Assembly (NCBI RefSeq): GCF_000006985.1 | Contig: NC_002932.3 | Span: forward strand, 1,413,109 to 1,477,108 | DNA length: 64,000 nucleotides | From: Chlorobaculum tepidum TLS | GTDB taxonomy: Bacteria; Bacteroidota; Chlorobiia; Chlorobiales; Chlorobiaceae | Direction of reading: 5' to 3' | Part shown: positions 52,550 through 62,680 of the stretch, piece after piece | How positions within the stretch are numbered: the stretch's first letter is position 1 | Layout of the letters: every line of letters begins with the position of its first letter | Position numbers and translations under genes: made by a program | The notes under the pieces: model-generated | What the model saw: only the letters and a program-made list of their open reading frames with translations | Database searches by the model: none | Told to the model about the DNA's origin: nothing

Positions 52550-55345
52550 GTGAACCGCAAACGACAGCAGCTTCTGCATCTCTCATTTTTACGAACGGTT
52601 ATACAGCTGGCTCTCCTGCTCCTGATTGCCGTTGTCGCCATGCTGCCGCTGCCTGAAGCGCGGGCTGCCGTGATCATCGTCTGGCCCGACACGCTCGCGA
52701 CACCAAATCACCGTTACGAAATTCTTCCAGCCATGCGTCCGCTGCGCAAAACCGTCGGGCTGGCCCTGTCGGGAGGCGGAGCGAACAGCATCGCCCAGAT
52801 CGGCGTGCTCAAGGCGCTGGAGGAGGAGAATGTGCCCATCGACTTCATCGCCGGAACCAGCATGGGCGCGCTGATCGGCGGGTTGTACAGCTCGGGCTAC
52901 AGCGCGTCGGAACTTGAATCGCTGGCCCACTCTCTCCCTTGGCAGAAGCTGGTTTCCCTCGATAACGAAGCGCCCAGAACCAACACCTATCTTGAGCAGA
53001 AAAGCATCCGGGACCGGGCTTCCATCGCCATCCGGTTCGAAAAATTCAAGCTGGTCGTGCCAAAATCGTTGAGCGCGTCTCAAACGCTCACCCGAACCAT
53101 CGACCTGCTTATACTGAACGCCCCCTATCACACCGCTCACTCGTTTTCCGACCTGCCTGTCGGGTTCCGGGCGGTCTCTACCGACCTGTTGTCGGGCCAA
53201 CGGGTGACGCTCACCTCGGGACCGCTCTCTGAGGCGATGCGCGCCAGCAGCACCATTCCGATCCTCAATCTGCCAATCAAACGGAACGGCCAGAAGCTGG
53301 CCGACGGAGGGCTGGTGGCCAACCTCCCCGTCGATGAGCTGGATCATTTCGATGCAGGCTACAAGGTGGCCGTGGACACGCATGGCAGAATGTACACCGA
53401 CAGCAGCGACATCGACGTGCCGTGGAAAGCCGCCGACCAGGCGATGACCATTCTGACGCAGATCCAGTACCCGCAGCAGCTCGAAAAGGCCGATATGGTC
53501 ATCACCCCCGACATCAGCAACCACAAGGCGACCGACTTTTCAGACATTCGCGAGTTGATCGCCGCCGGGTACGCCAAGGGCCGCCTGCTCGCTCCGATCA
53601 TCAAGCGGAACATCCAGCTCGCCCCGCGACACGACATCGACATTGCCGGATTCAGCAAAAGCATCGAGGGCATTCCGAACTCCGCCGGGTACATCGAGCA
53701 GGCACGGACGGCAAGGGCCATCGTGCGCAGCGACAACCGCATCAGGAAAATTCTCGACGAGCTGCTCCAGACCGGCCTGTTCACGCGCGTGCACGCCCGC
53801 CTCGACCGCCGGTCGAGAAGCGTGACGTTTGTGCTCGAACCGTTGCCGAGAATCGAAAAAATCGAGGTGACGGGCGGCCCAGCCAACGCCATTCCGGAAA
53901 AGGAGATAAGCGACACATTCCTGCCGATAACCGGCAAGCTCTACACCAGCGAGATCGCGACCGGCTCGCTTGAAAAGCTGATCCGGCTCTACCGCGATAA
54001 AGGGTACAGCCTCGTAGGCATCGAAAGGGCCTCAGTCTCCGGCGAGACGCTCACGATCCGGCTCACATCGGGCAGAATTGAAAACGTGAAAATCGAGCAA
54101 GACAGAAAGCTCACCAAACCGCTGACCGTTCGCCGGGAGCTGGCCGTTGACACCACAAAGGCGTTCCGCTACGCCGAAGCTGAAAAAACGATCAGCAACC
54201 TTTACGGCACGGGCGTGTTCAACCGGGTCTCGCTGAGCACCGAAAATCCGGACGAGCAAAGCGACAACCCAAACAGCACCCTGCGGATCAAGCTCGACGA
54301 GAAGCTGCCGACCGTGCTGCGCATCGGCGTGCGCTACGATGAAACCTCGAACGCGCAGCTCCTGCTCGATTTCCGCAACGAGAACCTTTACGGCACCGGA
54401 AACTCTGCCGGAGTGTGGGCCAAAATCGGGCAGAAGAACAATCGCTTCAACCTCGAATTCAGTATGCCGCGCATCGGAAGCACGCCTCTGACGATGTTCA
54501 CCAGAGCGTTTTTCGACCAGCGCGACTTCGAAACACGCCAGCTGGCGCTCATCGGGCAATCAGGCTTGCAGGCCACCGGAGAGCCGCGCTCGCTCGGCAT
54601 CCAGCGTTACGGCATCACGACCTCGTTCGGCACCCGAATCGGGAAAAACGGCCGTCTGACGGCGGACTTTACCGTGCAAAACGCTCAGTCCTATATCAGG
54701 GACAACATCGATGAGCCATTCGCCACCGGAAACGTCAACCTGGCCTCCATCGGTGGTCAGTTCACCTTCGACAATCGTGACAGCTCGTTCCTACCTTCGG
54801 GCGGACGATATACAAATATCCGGTACACATCGACCTCCGCTCTCCTCAACAATGCGGACAGCTTCTGGCAATTCTCGGCATTGCATGAGGAGAACTTCTC
54901 GATCAGTTCAGCCACCACGCTCCAGCTGACGGCCCTTGCCGGAACCAGCAGCGAGGAGGTTCCGCTTTCGGAGAAGTTCTTCCTCGGCGGAACGGGAAAC
55001 GCCTACAGCTACCGCTTTATTGGATTGAAGGACAGCGACCTGATCGGCAACAACATCGCCGTTGCCGGGGCCATGCTCCGCTACAAAGTCCCGATGCAAC
55101 TTCTTTTTCCGACCTCTTTGACCCTGTCGTATAACATCGGCAATGTGTGGGAGAAGCGCAAGCAGATGTCGATCAGCAAGCTGATCCAGGGAGTAGGTGC
55201 CGGGCTGGTCTGGGATACGCCAATCGGCCCGGCGCAGTTCACCGTCGCCAAGCCGTTCGCATTTGAACGCGACGACGTCAATGATTCAGCCAGGATCGAC
55301 TTTACCGATACCGTGTTTTACTTCAGCCTCGGCCATGACTTCTGA
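52550..55345 (+). CDS. Patatin-like phospholipase fused to POTRA and BamA-like barrel
   Basis: A 931-residue exported protein with a GTG start and an N-terminal signal or anchor (about 15-38). The patatin domain (about 65-260) has the oxyanion loop SGGGANSIA, the nucleophile elbow GTSMG and the catalytic DGG (DGGLVANLP). Then come POTRA-like repeats (about 390-560; [26 protein letters not shown]) and a C-terminal surface-antigen barrel (about 600-931) ending in ...[12 protein letters not shown] with terminal Phe. This resembles type Vd autotransporters such as PlpD, where the barrel displays a lipase. Substrate unknown. surE follows after 29 bp. Confidence 0.9.
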   Translation: MNRKRQQLLHLSFLRTVIQLALLLLIAVVAMLPLPEARAAVIIVWPDTLATPNHRYEILPAMRPLRKTVGLALSGGGANSIAQIGVLKALEEENVPIDFIAGTSMGALIGGLYSSGYSASELESLAHSLPWQKLVSLDNEAPRTNTYLEQKSIRDRASIAIRFEKFKLVVPKSLSASQTLTRTIDLLILNAPYHTAHSFSDLPVGFRAVSTDLLSGQRVTLTSGPLSEAMRASSTIPILNLPIKRNGQKLADGGLVANLPVDELDHFDAGYKVAVDTHGRMYTDSSDIDVPWKAADQAMTILTQIQYPQQLEKADMVITPDISNHKATDFSDIRELIAAGYAKGRLLAPIIKRNIQLAPRHDIDIAGFSKSIEGIPNSAGYIEQARTARAIVRSDNRIRKILDELLQTGLFTRVHARLDRRSRSVTFVLEPLPRIEKIEVTGGPANAIPEKEISDTFLPITGKLYTSEIATGSLEKLIRLYRDKGYSLVGIERASVSGETLTIRLTSGRIENVKIEQDRKLTKPLTVRRELAVDTTKAFRYAEAEKTISNLYGTGVFNRVSLSTENPDEQSDNPNSTLRIKLDEKLPTVLRIGVRYDETSNAQLLLDFRNENLYGTGNSAGVWAKIGQKNNRFNLEFSMPRIGSTPLTMFTRAFFDQRDFETRQLALIGQSGLQATGEPRSLGIQRYGITTSFGTRIGKNGRLTADFTVQNAQSYIRDNIDEPFATGNVNLASIGGQFTFDNRDSSFLPSGGRYTNIRYTSTSALLNNADSFWQFSALHEENFSISSATTLQLTALAGTSSEEVPLSEKFFLGGTGNAYSYRFIGLKDSDLIGNNIAVAGAMLRYKVPMQLLFPTSLTLSYNIGNVWEKRKQMSISKLIQGVGAGLVWDTPIGPAQFTVAKPFAFERDDVNDSARIDFTDTVFYFSLGHDF

Positions 55346-55374
55346 GAACATCTGAAACCATACATCGACATCTT

Positions 55375-56166
55375 TTGACGACAAAACCGCAGAAACCGCA
55401 CATTCTTGTCTGTAATGACGACGGTATCGAAGGCCTTGGCCTGCACGCGCTGGCTGCCTCGATGAAAAAGCTCGGCTCCGTGACGGTGGTCGCACCCGCC
55501 GAACCTCAAAGCGGCAAAAGCCACGGCATGACCCTTGGCGAACCGCTACGCATCAGGAGGTACCAGAAAAACAACCGTTTTTTTGGCTATACCGTCTCCG
55601 GCACGCCCGTAGACTGCATCAAGGTGGCGCTGAGCCACATCCTCGACGCGAAACCTGACCTCATCGTTTCGGGCATCAACTATGGCAGCAACACCGCCAT
55701 GAACAGCCTCTATTCCGGAACGGTTGCCGCCGCCCGCGAGGGCGCGATCCAGAATGTGCCATCACTTGCCTTTTCGCTGACCACCTACGAAAACGCCGAC
55801 TTCACCTACGCAGCCAAATTCGCCCGGCAACTGGCTCGCGAGGTACTCCGGCGCGGAATGCCACCCGACACCATCCTGTCGGCCAACATTCCCAACGTGC
55901 CCGAAAAAGAGATTCGCGGCATCCTGTTCACGCGGCAGGGGCGATCGCGATGGGAGGAGTCAACCATCGAGCGGCACGACATGTACGGCAACCCCTACTA
56001 CTGGCTCGCCGGCTCGCTCCAGTTGCACGACAATGATCTCGCGGAGGACGAATACGCTGTGCGGCACAACTATGTGGCTGTCACACCCATCACCTGTGAC
56101 ATGACCGATCATCGCTTCAGAAGCGAACTCGAAACCTGGGGCCTCCAGAACACCATCAAGAAGTAA
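55375..56166 (+). CDS. surE: 5'/3'-nucleotidase SurE
   Basis: A metal-dependent phosphatase acting on nucleoside monophosphates, linked to stationary-phase survival. The 263 residues show the SurE metal site [14 protein letters not shown] at the N-terminus and [25 protein letters not shown]. The best start is TTG at 55375 ([11 protein letters not shown]); no ATG fits between the in-frame stop upstream and the conserved motif, and the ribosome site is weak. It lies between the patatin-BamA gene and bshC, 4 bp before the latter. Confidence 0.93.
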   Translation: MTTKPQKPHILVCNDDGIEGLGLHALAASMKKLGSVTVVAPAEPQSGKSHGMTLGEPLRIRRYQKNNRFFGYTVSGTPVDCIKVALSHILDAKPDLIVSGINYGSNTAMNSLYSGTVAAAREGAIQNVPSLAFSLTTYENADFTYAAKFARQLAREVLRRGMPPDTILSANIPNVPEKEIRGILFTRQGRSRWEESTIERHDMYGNPYYWLAGSLQLHDNDLAEDEYAVRHNYVAVTPITCDMTDHRFRSELETWGLQNTIKK

Positions 56167-56170
56167 GCGT

Positions 56171-57862
56171 GTGAACACTTTCCTTATCGACTACCAGCGC
56201 ATCCGGACACCAAAAAAGGGCTTTTCGAAGCTTTTCTGCGATTACAGCTCCGAAAGCGAGGCACGAACGAAACTGCTTGCAGACTGCTTCCATCTCGACT
56301 ACCGCAAGGACGGCGACTACTACCGCCACCTCGGTTTTTTGGCGTCGCGCAACTTCCGCCGGGAAGCGCTCGTGGAGCTGCTGACGGAGCAGAACGAACG
56401 GTTCGACGGCTCGGAGCGCCAGCAGCGAGAAATCGAAAAGCTGCGCTCGCCGCGCTGCATGGCCATCGTCACCGGCCAGCAGACCGGACTCTTCACCGGC
56501 CCGCTCTACACGATTTACAAGGCGCTGACCGCCGTGGTGCTCGCCCGCAAGCAGAAGGAGCTGTTCCCGGAGTATGACTTCGTGCCGGTGTTCTGGATCG
56601 AAAGCGAAGATCACGATTTCGACGAAGCGTCATCGACCGTACTCTTCTCCGGCGGAGGCCTCGAACAGATCACAGCGGAAGCCGCGCATCGCCTCCCCGA
56701 CCAGATGGCTGGAGCCACACAGCTCGGCGCGAGCATCGGCGCAACGGTGCAGGAGTTCCTTGACCTCTTGCCCGACACGGAGTTCAAGCCGGAGATCGCG
56801 GAAATACTCGAATCCTGCTACGAACCGGGCGTCACCTTCGAGATCGCCTTTGCCCGCACGATGAACCGGCTCTTCAGGGAACACCCGCTGATCCTGCTTT
56901 CGGCGCAGGACACGCGCTTCAAGCAACTGGCGGTCGAGGTACTCTGCCGAGAGGTCGAAACCGCGCCCGCCTCGTCGTACGACGTGGTGGCGCAAAGCTC
57001 GATCCTCGAATCGATGGGTTACCCGGCGCAGACCAAGCCGCGCGCAGTCAACCTCTTCTACCTCAACCAGCTCGGCCAGCGCCTGAAGATCGAGCAGCCC
57101 TCGCCCGACAACTTTCTCATCGTGCCTGACCGGCAGCGTTACACGCGCCACCAGTTGCTTGAAATCTGCCAGGATCATCCCGAAAAATTCAGCCCGAACG
57201 TCATCCTCCGCCCGATCGTGCAGGACGCCGTGCTGCCAACCTTCGCCTACATCGGTGGCCCCGGCGAAATCAGCTATCTGGCGCAGTTCCGCAAGGCGTA
57301 CGAGCACTTCGGCCTCTCGATGCCCTTCGTGATTCCGCGCGGCAGCTTCACGCTCGTCGAGCCGAAGATCGCCCGCACGATGGACAAGGTGCTCAAGGCG
57401 ACTGGAAGGCCGAGCTTTTCGCGAAGGCAGGTGTACGAAGCGGTATTCGAAGATGTGCAGGAGCTGCGAAAATCGATGGTTTCAGGCGGCGACAGTCAGA
57501 AGCTCGACGCCCTGTTCGAGCAGGTGGAATCGGAGGTCACCCGGTCGCTCTCGACGCTGGAACCGGCGCTCGTCAAGATGGATCCGACCTTGCAGGCAGC
57601 GCTGTCCGCCTCGTCAGGCCAGATCACGAAAATCATCGGCACCATAAAGGAGAAAACGTACCGCGCAGGTCGGCGGAAGCACGACGAGCTTTTACAGCAG
57701 CTCGACAAGGCAGAGCTGAACCTGTTCCCGGATGGCAAACCACAGGAACGAAGCATCAACATCTTCCACTACCTCAACAAGTACGGCCCGTCGCTGATTG
57801 GCGAACTGGCCAAGGTGCTCCAGGGCTACTCGACCGAAGCGCATCTGATCGTGGAGTTGTAG
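56171..57862 (+). CDS. bshC: Putative cysteine ligase BshC, bacillithiol synthesis
   Basis: Adds cysteine to glucosaminyl-malate, the last step of bacillithiol synthesis. The 563-residue protein has the BshC lines AIVTGQQTGLFTGPLYTIYKALTA near 99-122, FVPVFWIESEDHDFDEAS near 138-155, FAYIGGPGEISYLAQFRKAY, and a coiled-coil segment (about 455-525). Green sulfur bacteria are known to make N-methyl-bacillithiol as a main thiol, so the gene is expected. The start is GTG, 4 bp after surE. bshA and bshB are not in the window. Confidence 0.92.
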   Translation: MNTFLIDYQRIRTPKKGFSKLFCDYSSESEARTKLLADCFHLDYRKDGDYYRHLGFLASRNFRREALVELLTEQNERFDGSERQQREIEKLRSPRCMAIVTGQQTGLFTGPLYTIYKALTAVVLARKQKELFPEYDFVPVFWIESEDHDFDEASSTVLFSGGGLEQITAEAAHRLPDQMAGATQLGASIGATVQEFLDLLPDTEFKPEIAEILESCYEPGVTFEIAFARTMNRLFREHPLILLSAQDTRFKQLAVEVLCREVETAPASSYDVVAQSSILESMGYPAQTKPRAVNLFYLNQLGQRLKIEQPSPDNFLIVPDRQRYTRHQLLEICQDHPEKFSPNVILRPIVQDAVLPTFAYIGGPGEISYLAQFRKAYEHFGLSMPFVIPRGSFTLVEPKIARTMDKVLKATGRPSFSRRQVYEAVFEDVQELRKSMVSGGDSQKLDALFEQVESEVTRSLSTLEPALVKMDPTLQAALSASSGQITKIIGTIKEKTYRAGRRKHDELLQQLDKAELNLFPDGKPQERSINIFHYLNKYGPSLIGELAKVLQGYSTEAHLIVEL

Positions 57863-57972
57863 AAAAAGGGAACTTTCAAGTACGAAAACGACAAAAGGGA
57901 CAAAGAAGATCAGAAAATCCTCATTGCCCCTTCAGTCCCTAATGTCCTTTAAGTCCTTTGCTATTCCCCGCC

Positions 57973-58776
57973 TCAGCTTGCGCCCGAGTAGGTGTGCACG
58001 CTGTTCTGCGCCGAGGGGAGGTAGTTCACGCCGAACCAGCAGACCAGCAGCACGAAAAACGCTAGCCCGAGGTACCACTGGAGCTTGCGCGGGTCGGTCT
58101 TGCAGGCCACCAAGTGCAGGTAGCCAAGGTACGCCAGCCACGAAATGAAAGCCCACGTCTCCTTCGGATCCCAGGTCCAGTAGTGCCCCCACGCCTCCTT
58201 GGCCCAGAGTGCGCCGAAAATCAGCCCGAAGGTGAGCAACACAAATCCAAGCAGGGCGAGATAATGAGCCATCGACTCCCCCTTTGCAGAACGCTTGCCA
58301 CGGAAGTTGAGAAAAACGTTGTGCCAGCCGGAGACCGCCGAGGCCGCCAGCAGCACATAGCCTACCAGATACACCACCACGTGCGGCACGAACCACGGGC
58401 TCTGCAACGCAGGCATAAGGGCCTTCTCGAAGACGTCGGGGTGCATGTAGTTGATACCGAGAAACACCGTTGCCAACCCCATGCAGTAGTACTTGAGCCA
58501 GCCAATCTTGTAGCGGTACTCGACCAGGAAACCGACAACGGGAATGAGCGTCGCATACCAGAGCCTCGTTTCACCGAGCGTGCGAAGGGGCGGGCGATCG
58601 AGAGCTATCCAGTAAGAGGCAAGAAACCATACGAGAACCAACGTTCCTGAGAACAGGAAAAGCCAGGAGAGAGGGCCTGACACTTTGGAGTTTTTCGCCG
58701 GAATCTGCAAGAGGCTCCCTACCGCCCAGCACACAACCGCCGCGAAGGTTATTGCCGGAAATTCTACCAGGGTCAT
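57973..58776 (-). CDS. ccsA: Cytochrome c biogenesis protein CcsA/ResC
   Basis: The haem-handling membrane protein of system II cytochrome c maturation. The 267 residues have about eight membrane segments and the tryptophan-rich WWD motif WGHYWTWDPKETWAF near 213-227, plus conserved external histidines. It overlaps the upstream ccs1 gene by 4 nt (ATGA), so they are translated together. A thiol pathway for the apocytochrome is not in the window. Confidence 0.94.
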   Translation of the reverse strand: MTLVEFPAITFAAVVCWAVGSLLQIPAKNSKVSGPLSWLFLFSGTLVLVWFLASYWIALDRPPLRTLGETRLWYATLIPVVGFLVEYRYKIGWLKYYCMGLATVFLGINYMHPDVFEKALMPALQSPWFVPHVVVYLVGYVLLAASAVSGWHNVFLNFRGKRSAKGESMAHYLALLGFVLLTFGLIFGALWAKEAWGHYWTWDPKETWAFISWLAYLGYLHLVACKTDPRKLQWYLGLAFFVLLVCWFGVNYLPSAQNSVHTYSGAS

Positions 58777-60017
58777 GCCTCCTCCATCTTTTTAAAGCCT
58801 TTCCAGAAATACAAAACGTTGCCAGCCATAATCATGAAGAATCCAAGATAGACCGCCGGCAGCCAAGGGTCCCTGACCGCCTCGACCAGGCTCAGGGTTG
58901 ACCAGCGCCCGGCCTTTTCGTCGTAACCGACCTGATAGAGTTTCCAGCCGTGAAAATCGACCGGCTTGTTCACTTCGAGCGTCCCCGCCTTGCGCTCGCC
59001 CCCCGCGCCAATCAGCGTCACATCCGAGCGGAACGCCTTGGGTGCGCCGTCGGCCATCACGATGAAAGCGTTGCCCATTGGAACGAAGCGCGGCTTGAGC
59101 TGTGGCCCGCCCGAGCTGATCCATTGCTCCGAAATCTTGCCGTTTTCATCGATTCTCACCTTGGCGAAAGGCACCCCTTTCTTGCCCTCCACCGGTACCG
59201 GCGTGCCGTTTGCATCGGGCAGCGCGTCGGGCAGATAGTCGAGCACCGTCACCGAACCGATCCCCGCCCACTCGGCCTTCACCCCCTTGCGAAGCTCGGG
59301 CATGAGTTTCGATTTCGGCTCGATAACCTGGTCTTTCTGCGGATCGTACAAGGCGAACTGAGGTGTATACTCGTCGATCTGAAAATCTTTCAGGTAGATG
59401 GAAAAGGGAAGATGAATCGCCGTCTCGGATTCACGATTGTAAGCCACATCGCTCTCCTTGCCCTCATACAGCGGCACCACCAGGCGTTCCAGCTGCGCCG
59501 TGCCAAGCAGGCCGCAGGAGAGCGCAAGCCAGAATCCTCCGTGAAAGAGCATGAACTGGAGGTTGGCCACTCTGAACGGAATGGTCTTCCAGACCAGAGA
59601 AAGGCCGAGATTGAACAGAAACAAAAGGGTGACAAAGGCGAAAGGCCAGCTCGAAAACATTCCGTTCAGCCGCAGAAGCGCCACGATCGAATCGGGCGGA
59701 TACTTGTCCTGCGGCAAGACGCCGCCAACCAGCGAAAGCAGCGCGAGGCCGACGATCAGGCTCAGCCCGAGCGGAATGCCGCCAAGCCACGAAACCACCG
59801 GATGCTCCCTGAACATAAGTCCAACCGTAAAAATCACTGCTCCGAAAAGAAGCAGAAAAACAAGGTTGAACGGCCAGCCCGGAACATTAATCCCGCCGCC
59901 CGAGGTGAGCAGCTCAATGCCGAATCCGGCCAGAATCGCAACAAAAGTGAAAAGCGCCGCGTCCCTGAAACCGGCTGGCGCTGAACCGGTTTTTACTGTT
60001 TTGCTGCTTCCTGACAT
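58773..60017 (-). CDS. ccs1: Cytochrome c biogenesis protein Ccs1/ResB
   Basis: The partner of CcsA in system II. The 414 residues have three membrane segments near the N-terminus (about 22-40, 47-65, 74-98), one near 125-185, a large periplasmic domain (about 195-370), and a last segment (about 385-405). ResB lines include LEVNKPVDFHGWKLYQVGYD near 350-370. It starts 5 bp after a small HTH regulator gene and overlaps ccsA. The gene is shorter in the periplasmic part than some ResB proteins. Confidence 0.92.
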   Translation of the reverse strand: MSGSSKTVKTGSAPAGFRDAALFTFVAILAGFGIELLTSGGGINVPGWPFNLVFLLLFGAVIFTVGLMFREHPVVSWLGGIPLGLSLIVGLALLSLVGGVLPQDKYPPDSIVALLRLNGMFSSWPFAFVTLLFLFNLGLSLVWKTIPFRVANLQFMLFHGGFWLALSCGLLGTAQLERLVVPLYEGKESDVAYNRESETAIHLPFSIYLKDFQIDEYTPQFALYDPQKDQVIEPKSKLMPELRKGVKAEWAGIGSVTVLDYLPDALPDANGTPVPVEGKKGVPFAKVRIDENGKISEQWISSGGPQLKPRFVPMGNAFIVMADGAPKAFRSDVTLIGAGGERKAGTLEVNKPVDFHGWKLYQVGYDEKAGRWSTLSLVEAVRDPWLPAVYLGFFMIMAGNVLYFWKGFKKMEEA

Positions 60018-60022
60018 ACAAC

Positions 60023-60361
60023 TTAACCTGCTGTTTTATCACCATAACTGCTACCACCAATCTCCTTATCATCGTTCTTCAATATCTGACAACAGTTGCA
60101 AACAATGGAGTACAACTCCGGTTCCGCCGCGCCATCACGAAGCTTGTCCACGGCGTTGCGAATCTCCTGCTTGTAAAGGCGCGATTTTATAGTCTGTCCA
60201 CCACGCTTTTTGTGCAGGTACTGTGAGACCGCCGCTGGCGTGACACCCAGCATTTTGGCGGCACTGGACTGGGTCATGCCCGTTTTAACCAGCTCTTTAG
60301 CAATATCCGCCCTGATTTGTGGCAGATAATACCACACAGCTTTTTCACATGGAAATATCAT
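60023..60361 (-). CDS. HTH transcriptional regulator with C-terminal Cys motif
   Basis: A 112-residue predicted DNA-binding protein. The helix-turn-helix line is ELVKTGMTQSSAAKMLGVTPAAVSQYLHKKRGG (about 20-55), of a type best known from archaeal regulators. The C-terminal half has VCNCCQILK with three close cysteines, a possible metal, haem or Fe-S ligand set. The start was set at MIFPCEKAVWYYLPQIRADIA; the 28 codons upstream look non-coding. It is the first gene of the cytochrome c maturation operon, 5 bp before ccs1, so it may regulate it. Confidence 0.8.
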   Translation of the reverse strand: MIFPCEKAVWYYLPQIRADIAKELVKTGMTQSSAAKMLGVTPAAVSQYLHKKRGGQTIKSRLYKQEIRNAVDKLRDGAAEPELYSIVCNCCQILKNDDKEIGGSSYGDKTAG

Positions 60362-60519
60362 CGATAACTTGTTTTCTTGTTTTCTTAATGGGGTTGATGA
60401 AAAGTGCGAACCGGTTACGGGGCAAATCCAAACCCGGCCCGGCAAGAAACACCTGTATGCCGTAATGTATTACAAATTCCGTTAACCTTGTTACCACTCC
60501 GTAACTCTCAGATTTTTGT

Positions 60520-60969
60520 ATGGCTACGAACAAAATGAATAACAAGACCAGTATCGTCGCTGGCTGGATCATCATCGCATCGATTCTGATCCAGTTTATC
60601 CCGCTGGATCGTGTCGAACACCCGTCGAAACCGATCCTGGGCATTCCTGCCAGCGTCCTTGCCCAGCTCGAAGCACACTGCTTTGACTGCCACTCCTCCC
60701 GGACCCGGTGGCCACAAAGCGCCTATATCGCGCCGCTCTCGTGGTACGTTACCGCAAAAGTCCGGCAAGCCCGCAAAGCAATAGACTTTTCAAACTTCGA
60801 CGCGCTACCGGATGATGGCCGCCGTAACATCAAAAGAGCGACCTCCAGCCTCGCCAGATCGAAGGGCCTATCGGCACACGGCGAGATTCCAGGATTTCCA
60901 AAAATTAAAATGACCGAACGCGAACGGCAGGCACTGACTGAATGGGCTGCGGATAACAATCGTAAATAA
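60520..60969 (+). CDS. Small membrane-anchored c-type cytochrome (haem-binding domain family)
   Basis: A 149-residue protein with one N-terminal membrane anchor (about 11-28) and a periplasmic domain with the haem c motif C54-F-D-C57-H58. The lines HCFDCHSSRTRWPQSAYIAPLSWYV and ARKAIDFSNFDALPDDGRRN are typical of the haem-binding domain family found in Bacteroidetes and Chlorobi. A redox or haem-sensing role is possible; the electron partners are unknown. It is divergent from the cytochrome c maturation operon, which would mature it. An internal ATG at residue 6 is an alternative start. Confidence 0.88.
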   Translation: MATNKMNNKTSIVAGWIIIASILIQFIPLDRVEHPSKPILGIPASVLAQLEAHCFDCHSSRTRWPQSAYIAPLSWYVTAKVRQARKAIDFSNFDALPDDGRRNIKRATSSLARSKGLSAHGEIPGFPKIKMTERERQALTEWAADNNRK

Positions 60970-61092
60970 AGGAACAGGATAAACAATTCATCGCATTGAT
61001 AAAAAAACGCAGCGCCAAAAATCTTTACCCCGTTAAAAAAATCGGAAAAAATGGGATGTAATGCGGAGTCTTAAGGAATAAGGGACGCCAGA

Positions 61093-61833
61093 CTAAAAAT
61101 TGATCCTGTACCCTTCGGGATAGAAGCTGAGGATGATTTCGATAACCTTGGCAGGATCGTCCTCGATGAAGATGAAGTCGAGGTCTGACTCTCTGATGAA
61201 GCCGTGCTCGTCGAGCATCCGTTTTTTGATCCAGCCGTAGAAGTCGCCCCAGTAGTCAGCCACCATCATGATCACCGGAAATTTCTGGCTCTTGCCGGTC
61301 TGGATGAGAGTGATCGCTTCGGACAGCTCGTCGAGCGTGCCAAAGCCGCCCGGCAGCACGATGAATGCCTGCGAGTATTTGAGGAACATCACCTTGCGGA
61401 TGAAAAAGTACTCGAAGGTGACGAGTTTGTCGTAATCGATGTAGCGGTTCGGGCGCTGCTGGTTGGGCAGTTTGATGTTGAAGCCGACCGACGCGCCGCC
61501 TTTGCTCTGCGCCCCTTTGTTGGCCGCCTCCATTGCGCCGGGGCCGCCGCCGGTGATAACGGCGAATCCGGTTTCGGCGAGCAGCTTGCCCATCGTTTCG
61601 CCAAGCTGGTACTCGGCGTCTCCCTCTTTGACCCGCGTCGAGCCGAACACCGTGACCGCCGGGCCGATGCGCGACATGGTCTCGAAGCCGTTGACAAACT
61701 CCGCCATGATCTTGAATACGCGCCAGCCATCGGCCATGAACTCGCTGCCCGGCAGGAGCGAAATCTCTTCGGAAGAGAAGGGCTTCGGCGGCGGAACGGC
61801 CCAGCCCGGTTTTTTGCACTCCTGGTCTGCCAT
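61093..61833 (-). CDS. LOG family protein (nucleotide 5'-monophosphate nucleosidase)
   Basis: A 246-residue Rossmann protein of the LOG family, once annotated as lysine decarboxylase. The signatures are GGGPGAMEAANKGA and PGGFGTLDELSE, the binding and catalytic motifs of phosphoribohydrolases that free the base from (cytokinin) nucleoside monophosphates; bacterial members also cleave AMP or similar. It is longer than plant LOG because of the N-terminal extension common in this subgroup. The ATG at 61833 was chosen; a TTG at 61851 overlapping pabA, with AGGAAC before it, would add six residues. Confidence 0.88.
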   Translation of the reverse strand: MADQECKKPGWAVPPPKPFSSEEISLLPGSEFMADGWRVFKIMAEFVNGFETMSRIGPAVTVFGSTRVKEGDAEYQLGETMGKLLAETGFAVITGGGPGAMEAANKGAQSKGGASVGFNIKLPNQQRPNRYIDYDKLVTFEYFFIRKVMFLKYSQAFIVLPGGFGTLDELSEAITLIQTGKSQKFPVIMMVADYWGDFYGWIKKRMLDEHGFIRESDLDFIFIEDDPAKVIEIILSFYPEGYRINF

Positions 61834-61840
61834 GCTGCGC

Positions 61841-62404
61841 TCAGAGTTCAAGGAAGTTCCTGATGAGGTCGTGGCCGACCGAGGTCATGATCGATTCGGG
61901 ATGGAACTGCACGCCGTACAGGCCAAGTTCGCTGGACTGGAGACCCATGATGACGCCGTCTTCAGTCCATGCCGTGATTTCAAGCTCTGCTGGCAGGCTT
62001 TCGCGCTCCACGACGAGCGAGTGGTAGCGGGTCGCCGTAAAGGGATTGGGAAGGCCGCGGAACACCCCTTTGCCGTCGTGATAAATCTGCGAGGTCTTGC
62101 CGTGCATGATCTGCCCGGCGCGAACGACCTTGCCGCCGAGCGCTTCGCCGATGGCCTGATGGCCGAGGCAGACGCCGAAGAGCGGAATGTTGCCCTTGAC
62201 GACGTTGATGAGCGGAATGGAGATTCCGGCATCCGCAGGCGTACCCGGCCCCGGAGAGATGACGATCTTCTCCGGCTCAAGCGCCAGCGCCTGCTCGACG
62301 GTCAGTTCGTCGTTCCGGTACACCGCGACCTCAGCCCCAAGTTCGCCGATGTACTGGACAAGGTTGTACGTAAACGAGTCGTAATTGTCTATAACAAGAA
62401 TCAT
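61841..62404 (-). CDS. Anthranilate/aminodeoxychorismate synthase component II (glutamine amidotransferase)
   Basis: Supplies ammonia from glutamine to anthranilate synthase (tryptophan) or aminodeoxychorismate synthase (folate). The 187-residue class I amidotransferase has [19 protein letters not shown] at the start, the nucleophile in [15 protein letters not shown], and the His-Glu pair in VQFHPESI. The start was set at MILVIDN; nine upstream residues are not conserved. The large subunit is not adjacent, so TrpG and PabA cannot be separated. A LOG-family gene follows within about 10 bp. Confidence 0.92.
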   Translation of the reverse strand: MILVIDNYDSFTYNLVQYIGELGAEVAVYRNDELTVEQALALEPEKIVISPGPGTPADAGISIPLINVVKGNIPLFGVCLGHQAIGEALGGKVVRAGQIMHGKTSQIYHDGKGVFRGLPNPFTATRYHSLVVERESLPAELEITAWTEDGVIMGLQSSELGLYGVQFHPESIMTSVGHDLIRNFLEL

Positions 62405-62680
62405 GAAAGCGCGTAAAACACTAATTTTCAAAGACTTAAAAGAATTTTTCCCAAAACCCGCTGCATCGATATTCGTCGGCTCCGCTGGCAGACTTCAAGG
62501 CATAATATAGCGAGCGCCGTTTAAGCTCGAAACTCAAATATGTTGTTGTGATGAAGGTTAGGGGGCTAAGACAGATAAGTGTTGGGGGCTACGGATTGAC
62601 TAAGGGGAAACTTGAGATAATTTAATCGAAATAAGGCAAAAAATGCCAGCAAGAGTTATAAGATGGAAGCAAAGTTACTC

